DNA from: Cruorifilaria tuberocauda | Taxonomy: Eukaryota; Nematoda; Chromadorea; Rhabditida; Onchocercidae | Length of the DNA: 64,000 nucleotides | NCBI GenBank assembly: GCA_013365365.1 | Contig: JABVXU010000010.1 | Span: 124,001 to 188,000 of the forward strand | Direction of reading: 5' to 3' | In this document: in pieces, positions 13,101 through 25,500 of the stretch | How the letters are laid out: every line of letters begins with the position of its first letter | Numbering within the stretch: position 1 is the stretch's first letter | Position numbers and translations under genes: made by a program | Notes under the pieces: generated by a model | Databases searched by the model: none | What the model was told of the DNA's origin: nothing | The model's input: the letters and a program-made list of their open reading frames with translations, nothing else

Positions 13101-14846
13101 GAATTACAGGTAAAATGAGGGTGAAATAGAGTGGAAGGCTCTTTAAATCCATCAAAATGCAACTTAATTAACTTAATTGATCTTCCAAAGGCTATGCTAA
13201 AATGATGCATTAGCTATTCATTGCAGAGACAATATTGAAGCTTATTATTATTCCCCTCATCGCATTCACCAATGGTAAATTACAATTGATGCTTTAGCAG
13301 GGGGCGGAGCCTTTCAGGAAATAAACCAATAAATGTTGAGTTTAGGATGAAAATAGCAAGTTGTATGGATACGGTAGAAGCGGAATAGGCGTGACGAGAA
13401 ATTTCCATGAGATTGATAATGAGTGAAGGAGGACGAGAGGATCGAAGTGACAATGAGATGCTGCGCCTATTGCACTTCTAAATTACTGAATTAACAACAA
13501 CTTCGATTCCCCTCACCTTTATTCTCTCATTGTGCTATCAGTTTTATTCTGTCACTTATACAATTATCATTATTCATATCATTAATTATTATCGTTATAG
13601 TTATCCACTAACATTACTATCATTTTGTTACGATTGCTATTAATTTTATTATCATTGAAATAATTAATGTTTTCTTCATTTTATCTCATTATGCTATTGA
13701 TTTTTTTACTGCTATTGCTATGGTTAAATTTGTCATAGGTACGGTCCTCAAATAGATACTTGGAAATGCAATGTTCCTGAAAAACAATGCTCAAGCTCAT
13801 AATCCGGTATCAGAATAAGAAGAAAGAGTTGTGAAACATTCTAAGGCTTTTTAACGGAGAAAAAAGGAAAACCTAATAGCCACTTCGAATGACCTATCAA
13901 ACAAACGGGTCAATGAACCGTTACTTTCACTCAGATATTATAAGTAAAATATGAGAGCTGATAACCCTATTTATATAATTATTCATATTATTTACAAGTA
14001 TTCACACTGTGGATGAAACACATTATTCCGATTGCAGAACTTCCTCGCATAAAAGTAATAAGTCGCTCTTTGCAAAATTGCTATATCTAAGAATAAATAG
14101 CTAAAATAGCATTGAAGTTATGCTCTGACCTATCTGGTTCATAGCATAGGAAGTAATAAAGAACTTTCGGATTAAAATTTTGCTCTAATTATCATTACAG
14201 TAATATTTAACTTGAGATTCTAATGCACAATAAAAGGCAAAAGTTTATACTATTAGATTTTAAACTACAAAAGCAAAAGTTTTTATACTATTAGATTTTA
14301 AACTATTTCGGTTAGTAACTAATAAATATTGTATTGACTTCCATATCTTCTGCCTCTTATTGCAAATTAACTTATAAATTGTTTGCGTCATTAATTCGGA
14401 ATTCTTAGAAGCGAACCATGAAAAAAATGCCGAAATTAGTATACAAATTCAGATAAACATCAAGTTTTGATCCGAAATAACGATGGCAGCCGCAATAGTT
14501 CATCACTGAAGGCTGACAGAAAAAAGGCGGAAAGAGGAAAATTTTTGTCAACAACGAAAACCATCACTTTACCGCTAGTAGCAACCAATAAAACTTTCTC
14601 TCTTTCAATGTTGAGGTCTATTTTTCCTATATTTTATGTTTGAATAGAAAAGTAAAAGGAATTAAAATGTACGTCATAATGATCAGTTATGTAAGTACTA
14701 TTGAAAAAATTAGTTATCGCCTACAAATGGTTAAAGGTTAAAAAAAATTAAAATCAACTAGTCAAAATAACATTAATTAAATGTGTATTTGACAGGACCA
14801 TTGAATACTATTCATTTATACGTTATCAAGTCGTTTCGTTATTTAG
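10139..14846. other. Long non-coding region upstream of engrailed
   Basis: About 4.7 kb without any exon I can support. It holds the NIFK-like 3' UTR (AATAAA at 10301-10306), GAT/ATA-rich low-complexity DNA near 11850-12010, ATT-rich DNA near 13560-13730, and a short direct repeat at 14237-14305. Its position before a developmental homeobox gene makes it a plausible enhancer region, but no specific site is recognised. Confidence 0.6.
14237..14305. repeat. Direct repeat of about 31 bp, two near-identical copies
   Basis: The block GCAAAAG-TTTATACTATTAGATT-TTAAACTA occurs at 14237-14267 and again at about 14273-14305, the second copy with extra T residues after GCAAAAG. The copies are about 36 bases apart. 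The repeat has no coding potential and looks like a local tandem duplication. Confidence 0.8.
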
Positions 14847-17800
14847 ATGGATAGCATATCAGATTCCGTTTCCGAGAATCTCTCTTCACCGGAACTATCA
14901 CATCGCAGCGACGAAATATATCAAACAAGTTCCAAACTAAAATTCTCCATACAGAATATTTTGCGACCAGATTTCGGTAAGGTAAGAATGTTTTTATTAT
15001 CAAGAAATGACATGAGATATTTTTTGTTCTGTAAAATTGTTTAATTTTCAAGTTCAGCGCAATATTTTTTCATATTTTTCAAATCTTAATTCAAACTGGA
15101 AAAAAGACTGAATGAGTTTTGCAATGTAAAGTAGTTTCATCTAACTTACAGAAATATTGTTATATCCCACTTAGTATTATCTTTACAGTCTCTGTCATAT
15201 CCTAATTAAATTCTCCTCTTTCAAACTATCTCCACTACTGTTTCATGCATCTTTGACATCCTCAGCTACATTTAATCATTGCTGCGACGATAGCTTTTAG
15301 ACAAATATTTCAATATCTAATAACATACTGTCTTGCTGATCTCGACCACTTCTTTATAGACCTTGACCATCCCGAGTTCAGAAGACTAAATGTATAGGAT
15401 GAAGAGTGGACAGTGTTTGTGTAACCATACAAAAATCATTCAATCCCAAAAGTTATGTGAATCAGAGATTTGCAAGAATGCATAAATTTATAAATTTTTT
15501 TCTTTCAGCAACATGAGACAGCTCTAAAACCATGTGCATCAACAACACCGGATAATATGAATACAGTATTCCCAGCCTGGATATATTGTACCCGGTATTC
15601 CGATCGACCAAGCTCAGGTATGTCTGGAAAATTTTCCCGAATGAGAATTTATTTGGATGTTTCAGTTAACATGTGTATACATATGTGTTCAAAGTTTGCT
15701 TTATGAAAATATCAAAAACTTTAAGAGTTAGATAGCAATCGGTAGAAGTTCGATGTACATTGCGCAATTTTCCTACCATTCTCATATCTCTTCTTGACAA
15801 GCACGCTGATTTGCATATGCGATTTGCAACATTTCACTCATTCATCCATCAAAACTATTTTATAATAAGCAAATACAATCATCACCCGTTATAATTTCTA
15901 CTTATATGCGATGAATGATTGCTGAACAAATTATCGTAATGCTAGATGTTGATAAGTTTTCATTCACTAATTTTCGCAAATCATTAGCTCATGCATCACT
16001 TATTTAAATATATAGAGAAGATTACTGTAATTTTCTAAATCATTGAGAAGAAGGTTACAATATGGAAATCTGCACTTTTCAGCTTTATTTTATAAGAATT
16101 ATTTTTACAGGTACAGTTCATTTTAGGCCCAAGGTCACGTCGAACAAAACGGAAAGAAACAAATCTTAATGACGATGAAAAGCGACCACGGACAGCATTC
16201 ACTGCTGAACAACTGGAACGATTGAAACAACAGTTCATGGATAACCGGTATCTCACCGAGAAGCGGCGTCAGGAACTGGCACATGAGCTTGGTCTGAACG
16301 AATCACAGATTAAAATATGGTTTCAGGTTAGCTTTACTTTTGCGGAAAAATGCTTTTCAAACTTGATGAACGGATTTCTGCTCAATACCAATTATTTTTA
16401 CAAAAACTATAAATTTTTAGTCATTAACAAAGAAAGAATTTAATTCATTACTTTTTGCAACGAATAATTTTTATTTCCATTCCAATTTTTTTTAAATAAT
16501 GAAAACTTTCATAACCCAGTCATTTCACTACATACTTAATTAGTGTTTGCAGTACAAGCTGAAATTTGAATTTTCCTCTCTACTAATATTCTAATTTTTT
16601 TTCGACAATGTACTTCGTTAGGGGCATACCAAACCGGAAAGAAAAAACGTGTGATGGATGCCGGCTATTGTTTCTCATTTATCTTCCAAACTTTGCACTC
16701 GGCCAGATGTACATTTTAAATTTTTTGAAATTAATGGGAAATAGAAAACAAAAAAAAAACGGCATATACGTGAGGAAGAAAAAGGATTAAATAAAATATG
16801 GAAGAGAAGATGAGGTAGAACGGGAGAAGAGAGATGCCTTAAGCAGTAGCGTAAATGTAGAAATGAGAGTGTTTCTTCCGGAAACACACTTTTTTCCTTC
16901 CGGTGACTTGACGCCATTGAGTAAAAATCTAAACCTACAAACCTCCTCAAGACTTGAATTAACTCTCATCGATTTTAACGCTATTCTTTTAGATTTCCGA
17001 GCAGCTCGCACTGATTCTTTTTTGCAGAAATAGACTGTAATATTTGAACAACATAGCTTTATGTTTACTGTTAGTGTCTCGAAAGCAATCGATAGCACTA
17101 TTGGATGTTTCTCGAACATTTACCCGAAATAGCCAAAAAATCAGAACAATCAAATTTGATTTTTCCATCGTTCGTCCGTCTATGTTTCTCTCTAAACATG
17201 CCTAATAATGTGAAACTACTGTAAAATATCGCTTCAAAAGGATGAACAAGAAGTACATAGCCGACAGATGGACATGAACGGTATAGAACAATCAGTCTCA
17301 CTTGATCATCATTAATACAAATTTCAAAAAATTCATTAAAATGCAATGGATCATCATTATCATCTGTTTGCACATATAATGCGAATAATTGTAATGATGA
17401 TAGTGATATTATCGATAGTCATTCTATTATTGCAATCCAGTTTTACATCGTGTCATAGTCTTCCTGCTTTTACATTTTTCAAATTTCAAAATTTAGAACA
17501 ATCCCTTTTAACAATAAATTCGACCATTGATCGGTTGTAAAATTATTGGTTCTTATCCATCTGAAGCCCGCAATTCTGCCTCTATGAAAGGTAGATGAAC
17601 TTAATTTAGGAAAGGATGACATTTGCATATGGAAGTGAGGAAAGAGGCAAAAGATCTGTAGTCATCAAATACCGTTTTAGATGAATTTATTTATTATCAG
17701 TGAATCGAATCTCGCAACTACCTCTTCTCTATCTAATTCGCCGCTATAGGAATCGACGTGTACCTTTGCGCTGAAATCATTTTCCTCCAAAACTTGTCTT

Positions 17801-19775
17801 TTTGGATTATGTAGTTGTTCGTTGTCAATTTTCTTTTTCTCAAAGAGAAACCGAAAAAGTTGCTCGTTAATTTCTCTTTTTCTTGATTTATATCTTTATC
17901 TTTTTCTTCTTTTCTTTTCTCTTATAATTGCAATTTAATTTTTTAATTAATAGATGAAATTTCCGCCTAATGTTTTATCAATTCGTTTGTTTATTGCAAA
18001 TGAAAAATTAACTTTTTCCACGACATTCCGTCTATTTGGTTATGGAAGAATCATTCACATCCTATGATCTTTACATGAAAACTTGAAATAATCCTTTCTT
18101 GTCAACTGTCTGTTAACTATTACACTCTTGTTTTCAAAAGGTTCGTTTATATAGCAAGTTATTTTGTTTTTAATTTCGCAGAAAAGCTTATGGATATAGC
18201 TTGCTATTAACATAATCAATTAAGTTAAAATTAAAACGCTATCAAATTGCCTTGTAATTTTAATTTCTCCAAATTTCATTTCTATCGCATGAATCACTTT
18301 CATTTTTCTTATGATTCTTCAAAAAGTCGCATCATTTTTTTGTTAGTTCGATTCATATTTCACATAGATATAATAAGATGATTTTTATTTTCCAGTGTTA
18401 CCTGATTTGATTATACTGTAAAGATTTGTTTTCAAAGACAACTTGACATCTTGACTTCATAATTCCCCAGCTCCTCCTGAAATCATATCATGCGTGTTAT
18501 GAATGATTGCTTGTCTAATGATAGGTATGAGAAAGAAATGTTAATTGGTAAGTAATAACAAGGTGCAAAATGATTGAACCTATCTATCGTTGCAATCTTT
18601 TTGGCAGAAAGGAAACGATGATACTGAACTCTCTTGATTGAGCGATAAAATAGTTTTGCCGTCCTTGTTGACATGATATAACCCGTTCATTATGTTTATT
18701 ACTCACTATTGCATGTTATCATGATAATTACCACTGGAATCTCCGAAACTAATAGAAATTTGATTGAACTAAGACATTTGAATTTCATTGGAGAAAATCT
18801 TTGCTTCTTCAGCGGATAAGCTATAGATTATTTTTAGTACAATTAAAGTATTTTATTGAGAAATCGTATGATTTTTAAAAGTTCGAAAATTTCATAAAAT
18901 TCAAATTCTTCCAGAGAAGAAAAATCTTGTAATTTGCATTTATATTAAGAAATCCAAATTACCTTCGCTATTTAAACTTACCCCTTAACTGAAATTCATT
19001 ATTTACTGGGAAAAGTGAGGAGGATTTAATGTTTGTTGATTTTGAAATTTTCGTATTTCAATCTTTTCATCTAATTTTGATGAGGTTTTCGAATTGTTTG
19101 AATTCTCCAATGGTTAAAGATAATCAATGACTAATCAAAATTTTACTAATCAAATTGAATATTTAAGTCACAAAATCTTTCAGCCATCCTCAGTTGGCTC
19201 TTTTATTAAACATTTCCAAAGTATTTCATTAATCCAAATATTTGAAAAAAATGGAGGACGTTTTTGCATTCTTGACGCCTATCATTTTCTCCAAAAGTTA
19301 CAACGCAATTTTACGATTATATACAAATGTATTTCTCCTGCTAAAAGAATTAATCTGATTTATTAATTTATTAATTTACAACCTTCACAAATCACTTCTT
19401 TTATCTATCGATCAAAATGAATGTGTAGTATGTTCTATTACTTATTTTAAAGAATAAAGGGATTCTTTCAGAATTCTCCAAAGTCTGATAAAAATTCTTA
19501 CGGAAATCTTCCAGAACTTCAAGAATTAATATCTCTAGATCTCCTTAATTCTAACTTATTTTTTGAAGAATCCAAATGTCCTTTGATACTAAGCTAATTT
19601 TTCATTTAGAATAATATCTATTCTTTTCTTCCAATTAAGAAAGATTCTTGCTAATTTTCAGAACAAACGAGCAAAACTGAAGAAAGCATCCGGACATCGA
19701 CCTGTATTGGCCCTACACTTGATGGCTCAAGGGCTTTACAACCATACATCGATGCCAATATTCAACCAACGATAG
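14847..19775 (+). CDS. ceh-16: Engrailed-class homeobox transcription factor
   Basis: Exons 14847-14981, 15509-15617, 16127-16326 and 19662-19775 encode about 185 aa. All engrailed hallmarks are visible: the EH1 Groucho-binding motif [12 protein letters not shown] (33-44); the EH2/EH3 region [25 protein letters not shown] (about 67-88), including the Trp that contacts Pbx/Exd proteins; the homeodomain (99-158) with Q50 in IKIWFQ; and the EH5 tail with [13 protein letters not shown]. It is a nuclear DNA-binding repressor; C. elegans CEH-16 acts in seam-cell and epidermal fate. The start ATG follows directly after an acceptor (TTATTTAG, 14846). A 3,335-base intron splits the homeobox after Q50, between WFQ and NKR. 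The protein is short for the class, with little sequence besides the EH domains. AATAAA at 20021-20026 may end the transcript. Confidence 0.96.
16327..19661 (+). other. ceh-16: Large intron within the engrailed homeobox
   Basis: A 3.3 kb intron, by far the longest in this window, interrupts the homeobox between codons for Q50 and N51. It is AT-rich and shows no nested gene or repeat element. Short open frames on both strands have no family resemblance. Its size and place suggest a possible intronic enhancer. Confidence 0.75.
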
Positions 19776-20530
19776 AATGAAATTAGGTCAGAGCCGTTAT
19801 TCTCTGCAATTTGTGATTCGATTTACATTAATGCTACAAAATTTAAAGGAACAATGCACTCCTTAAACTGCTTGAAAGAGGGAAATTTAAAACCGAGATT
19901 TGAGAACACAGAATAGCATATTTCTGGATTCCGGAAGCAAAATGTATTGATAACGGTGAGAAAGGCCAAAATCTTTTATATTTAATGGTGCTGTTGTGTT
20001 CATCAACTAAATTGTATGGTAATAAATATATTGCTTACATTTATTCTTAACAATAAAATGATAAACAACACAGAAAACTGTAGTCGAAAGAGAAAAAGGA
20101 TGAACACTTTCTGGTTTAAAACAGAAGCAGTCATATCCTACTCATAAGATTTCAGCAGTGCTGTTGTATGACACATGGCTTTGTTATTTTTACACAAATG
20201 GACAATCAGATAACTAAGATTAGTTCATAAAACCTAATTCGTTATCAATTCTACCAACTTGCTTATTTAGTGTAGTATTCTAGTCATCCAAAACAGGAGT
20301 GTATAAAAAGTTGAAAAATACTTAAAATAAGAAGCAATTCAAGAGATATAATTTAAGAAGAAATTGTACTAATTATGCATTGCTTCAACTTTCCTTCATT
20401 TAACTTATGCAAGTGATTTGTGCTCGCTTAAAGTTTAGTTCAAAGAATCGCTAAAAATTTCTGGACGTTCATTTGCAATATACCTTTATTTAAATTTTTT
20501 AAAAAATCTACACTTTTTTTACCGAACATT
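19776..20530. other. Convergent intergenic region
   Basis: This region separates the 3' ends of ceh-16 (+) and mrps-18A (-). AATAAA on the plus strand at 20021-20026 and AATAAA on the minus strand (20490-20485, about 40 bases after the mrps-18A stop) are good candidates for the two cleavage signals. No exon is seen. Confidence 0.65.
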
Positions 20531-21675
20531 TCAATTCTTTCTGAAATTAACTCTGCGTGTGTTATATCGTTTGATATAATACCATGAGCCGGGGACCACT
20601 TCTTCTTTCAATCGGTAGATGTCCCTGTCATCATTCCAGTATCTATATAATGAAATAATGATTTATGTTATATATAAGTTCATTTTTCAACAATAGCTCC
20701 CTTGCTGGATGCTACATTTAACGTTTTGGTAAATATATTTCTTAATATATAACAGCTTATAAAAGTTCACAAATACAATTAACAAATTTTAATAAAAGTC
20801 TAATTATACATACTCTTACATACAATTTTATAATAATGAAATAAAAAATATAAATAAGACCTCGCGAATCGTTTATAACCTGAACGATCGAAATCTGCAA
20901 TAGTTTTGTCTGGAAAAAGACCAGCCCAATGAGCCTGTAAATACATTCTGTAAAAAAGAAAAATTTTCTCAACAAAATTATGGTCACTCTCTCTCATAGT
21001 CATTACGGCAAAAGCACTGAATATAGCATTTTCACAAATATATTGAATTTAAAAATCTACATTATAGTCTACCTGCATGACACAACGTTCAATTCTTTTT
21101 TGTTGTTTTTTGCACAAACCAGTAAGTTGTTGCGGAAGCACAGTTCCATCTTCTCGCATAAATTGCTCCAAAATTAATACATCAGAATAACGAATCTACA
21201 AACACCCTACTTAGAATTTAGCACTAATGTACAGTAGTTTCTTTGAATAGCTGCTTAGTTGGAGTAAAGAAATTACCTTGGTCGGAATGTTACAAGTACA
21301 TAACGTACAAGTTTCCGGGCTATGTTTTAATACTTTACGATCATCTACATCGGGAACATCTACAACTTCAACAATCGTCATATCTCCGTCAATTTTGGTA
21401 TCGACTGAAAATTTTAGGCTGATGTTATTAAAAGTTATTTACCAAAAAAGTAAACCTTAGTTTTTAAAAATGAAACTTTTATGAAGAACTGAAAAATCTA
21501 ACAGCACTACGCCACATATAACAACAATAAAGGTATTATAAAGATGAAAATTATCCGTGGCGACCAGTGTAAGACATTTACTTTTCTTCTTGAAGATAGC
21601 CAAGCTCGTGACAAACTGTCTCGGCCAACATGAAATTTGTTCAGAATATCTTGTCGGCCTCAACGCACATAACAT
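20531..21675 (-). CDS. mrps-18A: Mitochondrial small-subunit ribosomal protein bS18m (S18A type)
   Basis: Five minus-strand exons: 21675-21582, 21404-21277, 21195-21073, 20934-20861, 20642-20531, total 531 nt, 176 aa, all phases matching. It is a structural protein of the mitochondrial ribosome. The N-terminus (MLCALRPTRYSEQISCWPRQ) is Arg-containing and suits a mitochondrial presequence. The core has CTLCTCNIPTK with the CxxC of the S18 family, then RYSDVLILEQFMREDGTVLP and LTGLCKKQQKRIERCV, and then AHWAGLFPDK, matching the conserved S18A order. The C-terminal exon (KEEVVPGSWYYIKRY) ends RRVNFRKN. The start ATG is three bases after an acceptor (CTGTTTCAG), and AATAAA follows the stop. It lies tail-to-tail with ceh-16 and head-to-head with the LRR-Ig gene. 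Confidence 0.93.
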
Positions 21676-22594
21676 GACCTGAAACAGACAAATCATTCAT
21701 CGCATTTTCATCATCAGTAACAATGTAAGAGAACTTTCACCAGTTCGTATCCCTGATATTATTAATATTAAATATTCGCGAACGGACAAAATCCCTTCAT
21801 TACAGTCATTCTATTCAGAGTTATCTATCATTCTACTCGATGCTTTGTAAATAGAAAAGAGAAGAAAGAGTGATCACTAGCCAGGCATTGAATCATAACC
21901 GATATTTTGCGATTCACAATCACATAAATATGCACGCATAATATATACAAAGTAAATAGCTTCCCGAGGTTAGAAGCTCGTAATGAGAGGTCGGAGTAAC
22001 TACCAAGAATAGGAAACGGTGGACGGAGATGATTTGCGGTGAAAATTTGGGTGCGATCTAATTTAACATGCAACAATTCATGAAATGTGAAATTGAATTC
22101 TTTAAGGGAGATTAAAGTCGAAATGTTCGTGAGAGTATCTCTCCCTTATTAGTAATTGATGATCAATAAGTTGGAAGCATATCAGTGTAGTGTGGCAGTT
22201 GAAGTTCCCTTCATCAGGAGTTAGTTGTATCTTATCTTGGCCATTTTTCATAATCCATACTTTTGAATTAATAATCCTGATTCATATTAACAGCCAAACC
22301 GTGAGCTAGTCGAAAATTTCAGAGAGCTAAAGCTACCGCGTTCCTGCATGGTGCAGGATTCATCGGTATTGATCGTGTAAATAGAATAGAATGCGTGTCG
22401 GAATACTGTACATAGTTTTTGTTTTCTGTACTAAGGAAGCCTATAACCGAAATAAAGTGGAATTTTATGTGGACAACGAAAACGTGACGTATTTGGTTTG
22501 TCATTTTTTAATTTTCTTAATTTTCTAGTAGTATGAAATGTCAATCAAGGATATGAAGATTAAATTTGTTTATCTGTAATATTTATTGAGAAAA
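21676..22594. other. Divergent intergenic region
   Basis: About 0.9 kb between two divergently transcribed genes, so both promoters should be here. A T-rich acceptor (TTTTCTAG) ends at 22528, upstream of the LRR-Ig start. If it marks the mature 5' end, the leader of that mRNA contains two short upstream open frames. No coding exon is recognised. Confidence 0.6.
22533..22579 (+). promoter_or_regulatory. Two short upstream open frames before the LRR-Ig start
   Basis: Between the acceptor at 22528 and the proposed start at 22595, one ATG opens a 7-codon frame at 22533 (stop TGA 22554-22556). A second ATG at 22553 overlaps it by ATGA and runs eight codons to TAA at about 22577-22579. If the transcript begins near 22528, both precede the main start and could reduce its translation. 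Confidence 0.45.
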
Positions 22595-25500
22595 ATGATC
22601 CTTTGCCGAATATTTTCCAGTAATTTTTTCATCATTCAGACAACATTAATAATTGATAATCCATGCCGAAAGTTCGGTTGTATTTGCGAAAACAAGACAA
22701 TAAAATGCGTTAATGTGGAACCTAATGGACTTGATCAGCATATTCTAAAGCTGGTGCCAGATGTTCATAGTATTTCGTTCACTAAGTGCTCTCAGGTTAC
22801 TTACTGATTTTTCCGTTGCATTTAAATTGCTAAAACTTATTGGTTTTAGGTACATATGATGATCTAATTCTAGAACTTTTATTAAAATCTTAGAATTCTG
22901 ATTGGCACTGTTAGCATCGATATTGAAATTATTTCACTGAAATGATCATAGTTAATTTGAAATAGTGGATTGGCTAAATCGATTTAGCTTTGTTTTGCAG
23001 AAGCATCTCAATCTTCATATATTCGAAAATTTTACCTCTCTACATAGTATTGCAATGCATGATTGTAATGTAGAACAGATTTATCCGTTTGATTCGGATT
23101 CCTTGCAAGGCTTGCGTATTTTGAATTTGAGCCGCAATTATTTGTGGAATTGGAATGAAATATGTACAGTTTTGAATCAGCTACCGTTATTACAAATAGT
23201 GGATTTATCCCATAATTGGTTCTCCAAATTATCCGGTACTGGTCAGTGTACGATTAACAAAATTCAACACCTCAATTTATCATCTAACCAAGTAAGTGTT
23301 ACCAACTGTATGTAATTAATCATTTCTTTGCTTCTGTTATAAGTTTATTTCTGATTTTTGAATAGTGAATATCCTAATTCCGGTTACTTCTGTCAGGAAA
23401 AATAATCTCACTTTATTTTTTGCAATTTGGTTTTCGTTTCTTAAATTGTATGGATCTATGATCACTTGAAGCGTTTGTGAAATTTTTGCACGCTTCTTCC
23501 TACACTGTCATAGCTTTCACTAGCTTAATCACGAATTTGCAGTTTGAATCAGAAATCGATTTCCGACATGTTACACTTGGAATCTAGAAGACATCTGTGT
23601 TTTATTTAGTTTTTCAGATTTCAGAGTTATCTGTGGTACCAAATGCAGTATCGCTAGATCTGTCTTCAAATAAGTTAGCACGAATTTATGATGAATGGCC
23701 ACTTTTGTTAGAAGATTTAAATTTGTCGAATAATCCTTCATTGGAGCGATTTCCTTCATTTTCCTTAATTCCTCAATTATCTGATTTGAATATGGATAAT
23801 TGTGGATTAAAAGTTTTACCATTATCCATTTCATCGAATTTGCGGCGTCTATCATTAAAGAACAATAGATTGACTTTTATCGATTTCTACTCGCTTAATT
23901 TACCATTACTGCAGAGGGTTTGTTTATTCTATCTTGCGGTATTTTATTGATGCATAAAAATACAACCGTTATTTTATTTTATTTATTAAATTTATTGAAA
24001 TTAAATGCTTTTATTTTCTAGTTCTTTTTATCAACTTCGTATACAATCTTGCATTTTTCAATATGCATATTGCGATCTCCTAATAATATTACACGTTATC
24101 TGCTTACAAGAATATCATATTGAACCGTTGCTTGTTTCTGAATTCCTTCTGAAAAGATGCTCTTAGATAATTCTTTTTTTCGATGCCCAAAAATGAACTT
24201 TTTTTTATTCAATTAAAACTAATAATTTCATTAATTTTTTCAAATTGTATTTATGGTCCGTTATTCCCATGAATGTCGTAACCTTTTCAGATTTTACTAA
24301 TATGAAATTTTCGTATCGTTTAGGTATGCAGTTAGTGTTCCATAATATTCTATTTCAGTTAGATTTACGGAACAACTTCCGGTTGCACAGTATTGTTGGT
24401 ACGTTACCTGTTACAGTAAGGGATTTTCGTTTGACTAACACCCAGATAAGATATTTGCCGCCAGATTTCTTTATAAGGTTTCATATTTTTTTGTTTCCTA
24501 GAATTTAGAAATCTATTGAATTAATAGGGTATTAAATTGCTGATTTTTAGTTTTTGACAAAATTATTATTATCACCAGAATAGTTTGGCTTAAGCTGTTT
24601 TAACAATCATTTAATTTTCATCGTATGAAATATATCTGTCGCAGTGAAATTTGATACTTTGGTTCATATTTTCGCAATGTATTCTGATAAAAATACGAAG
24701 AATTTCACAGCAATATTTTTTGCAATTTTTATTATCTTTTTAGAGCAAAAAATCTTCATTTTATTGAGATGATGCCAAATAATTGGAGCTGCGATAATTG
24801 TCTGATTAAATGGAGAAAAATGCTACCATTCAGTCTACAACCACAGGTGGATTGTGAAGATGATTTGCTTAATAACTGTTCTATAGGTTTGTTCTTCTTA
24901 GTAATAATGAAGATTCAAATCGAAATTTGTAATTTCAAGTTAAAAATAAAACTGCGTATGACACTCGTCAGTTTTTTACATAATTTCGTAGTGATTCATG
25001 AAGGAATAAAATTGGTTGACAAATGATAATAACTGATACTACTTGCCGTTGAAAAAGAATAATTCGATGGAGCAATAATGGAGCTGTATCAATTTCATAT
25101 GTTATCATTATGTATTGTAAATTCGATGAGATCAAAACATTCTGTGGAAAATATTACAAGAATTTTTGATAGTCTCAAAATTTGCCTTTTCATTTTCTAT
25201 AAAAACATATGTGTTTCAGGGATCTCAAAACGAGTTGAGCGAGGTGCTAAATATATTTTAAGAGTTCCTTATGCAGAAGCAGCAATTTTGCCATGTGATG
25301 TATATGGTGAGCTACCATTGCTCACCGAATGGTGGTTAGTTAGACCCGAGATATTGATTGGAAGTTATGATTTTGAAAATCGAATAATTACGATGAACTG
25401 GACTCGCAGTGGTAGCTATGAAGTTATCGCTGGTGGACTTCTTCTTATCAAAAGTGCTAAAAAAGAATTGGTTGAGCGATACAGATGTACAGTATCAAAT

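Noticed and set aside
16608..17373. Several open frames on both strands in the engrailed intron
   Set aside because: Short, mutually overlapping, of unusual composition and without domain motifs. They fall inside a well-supported intron.
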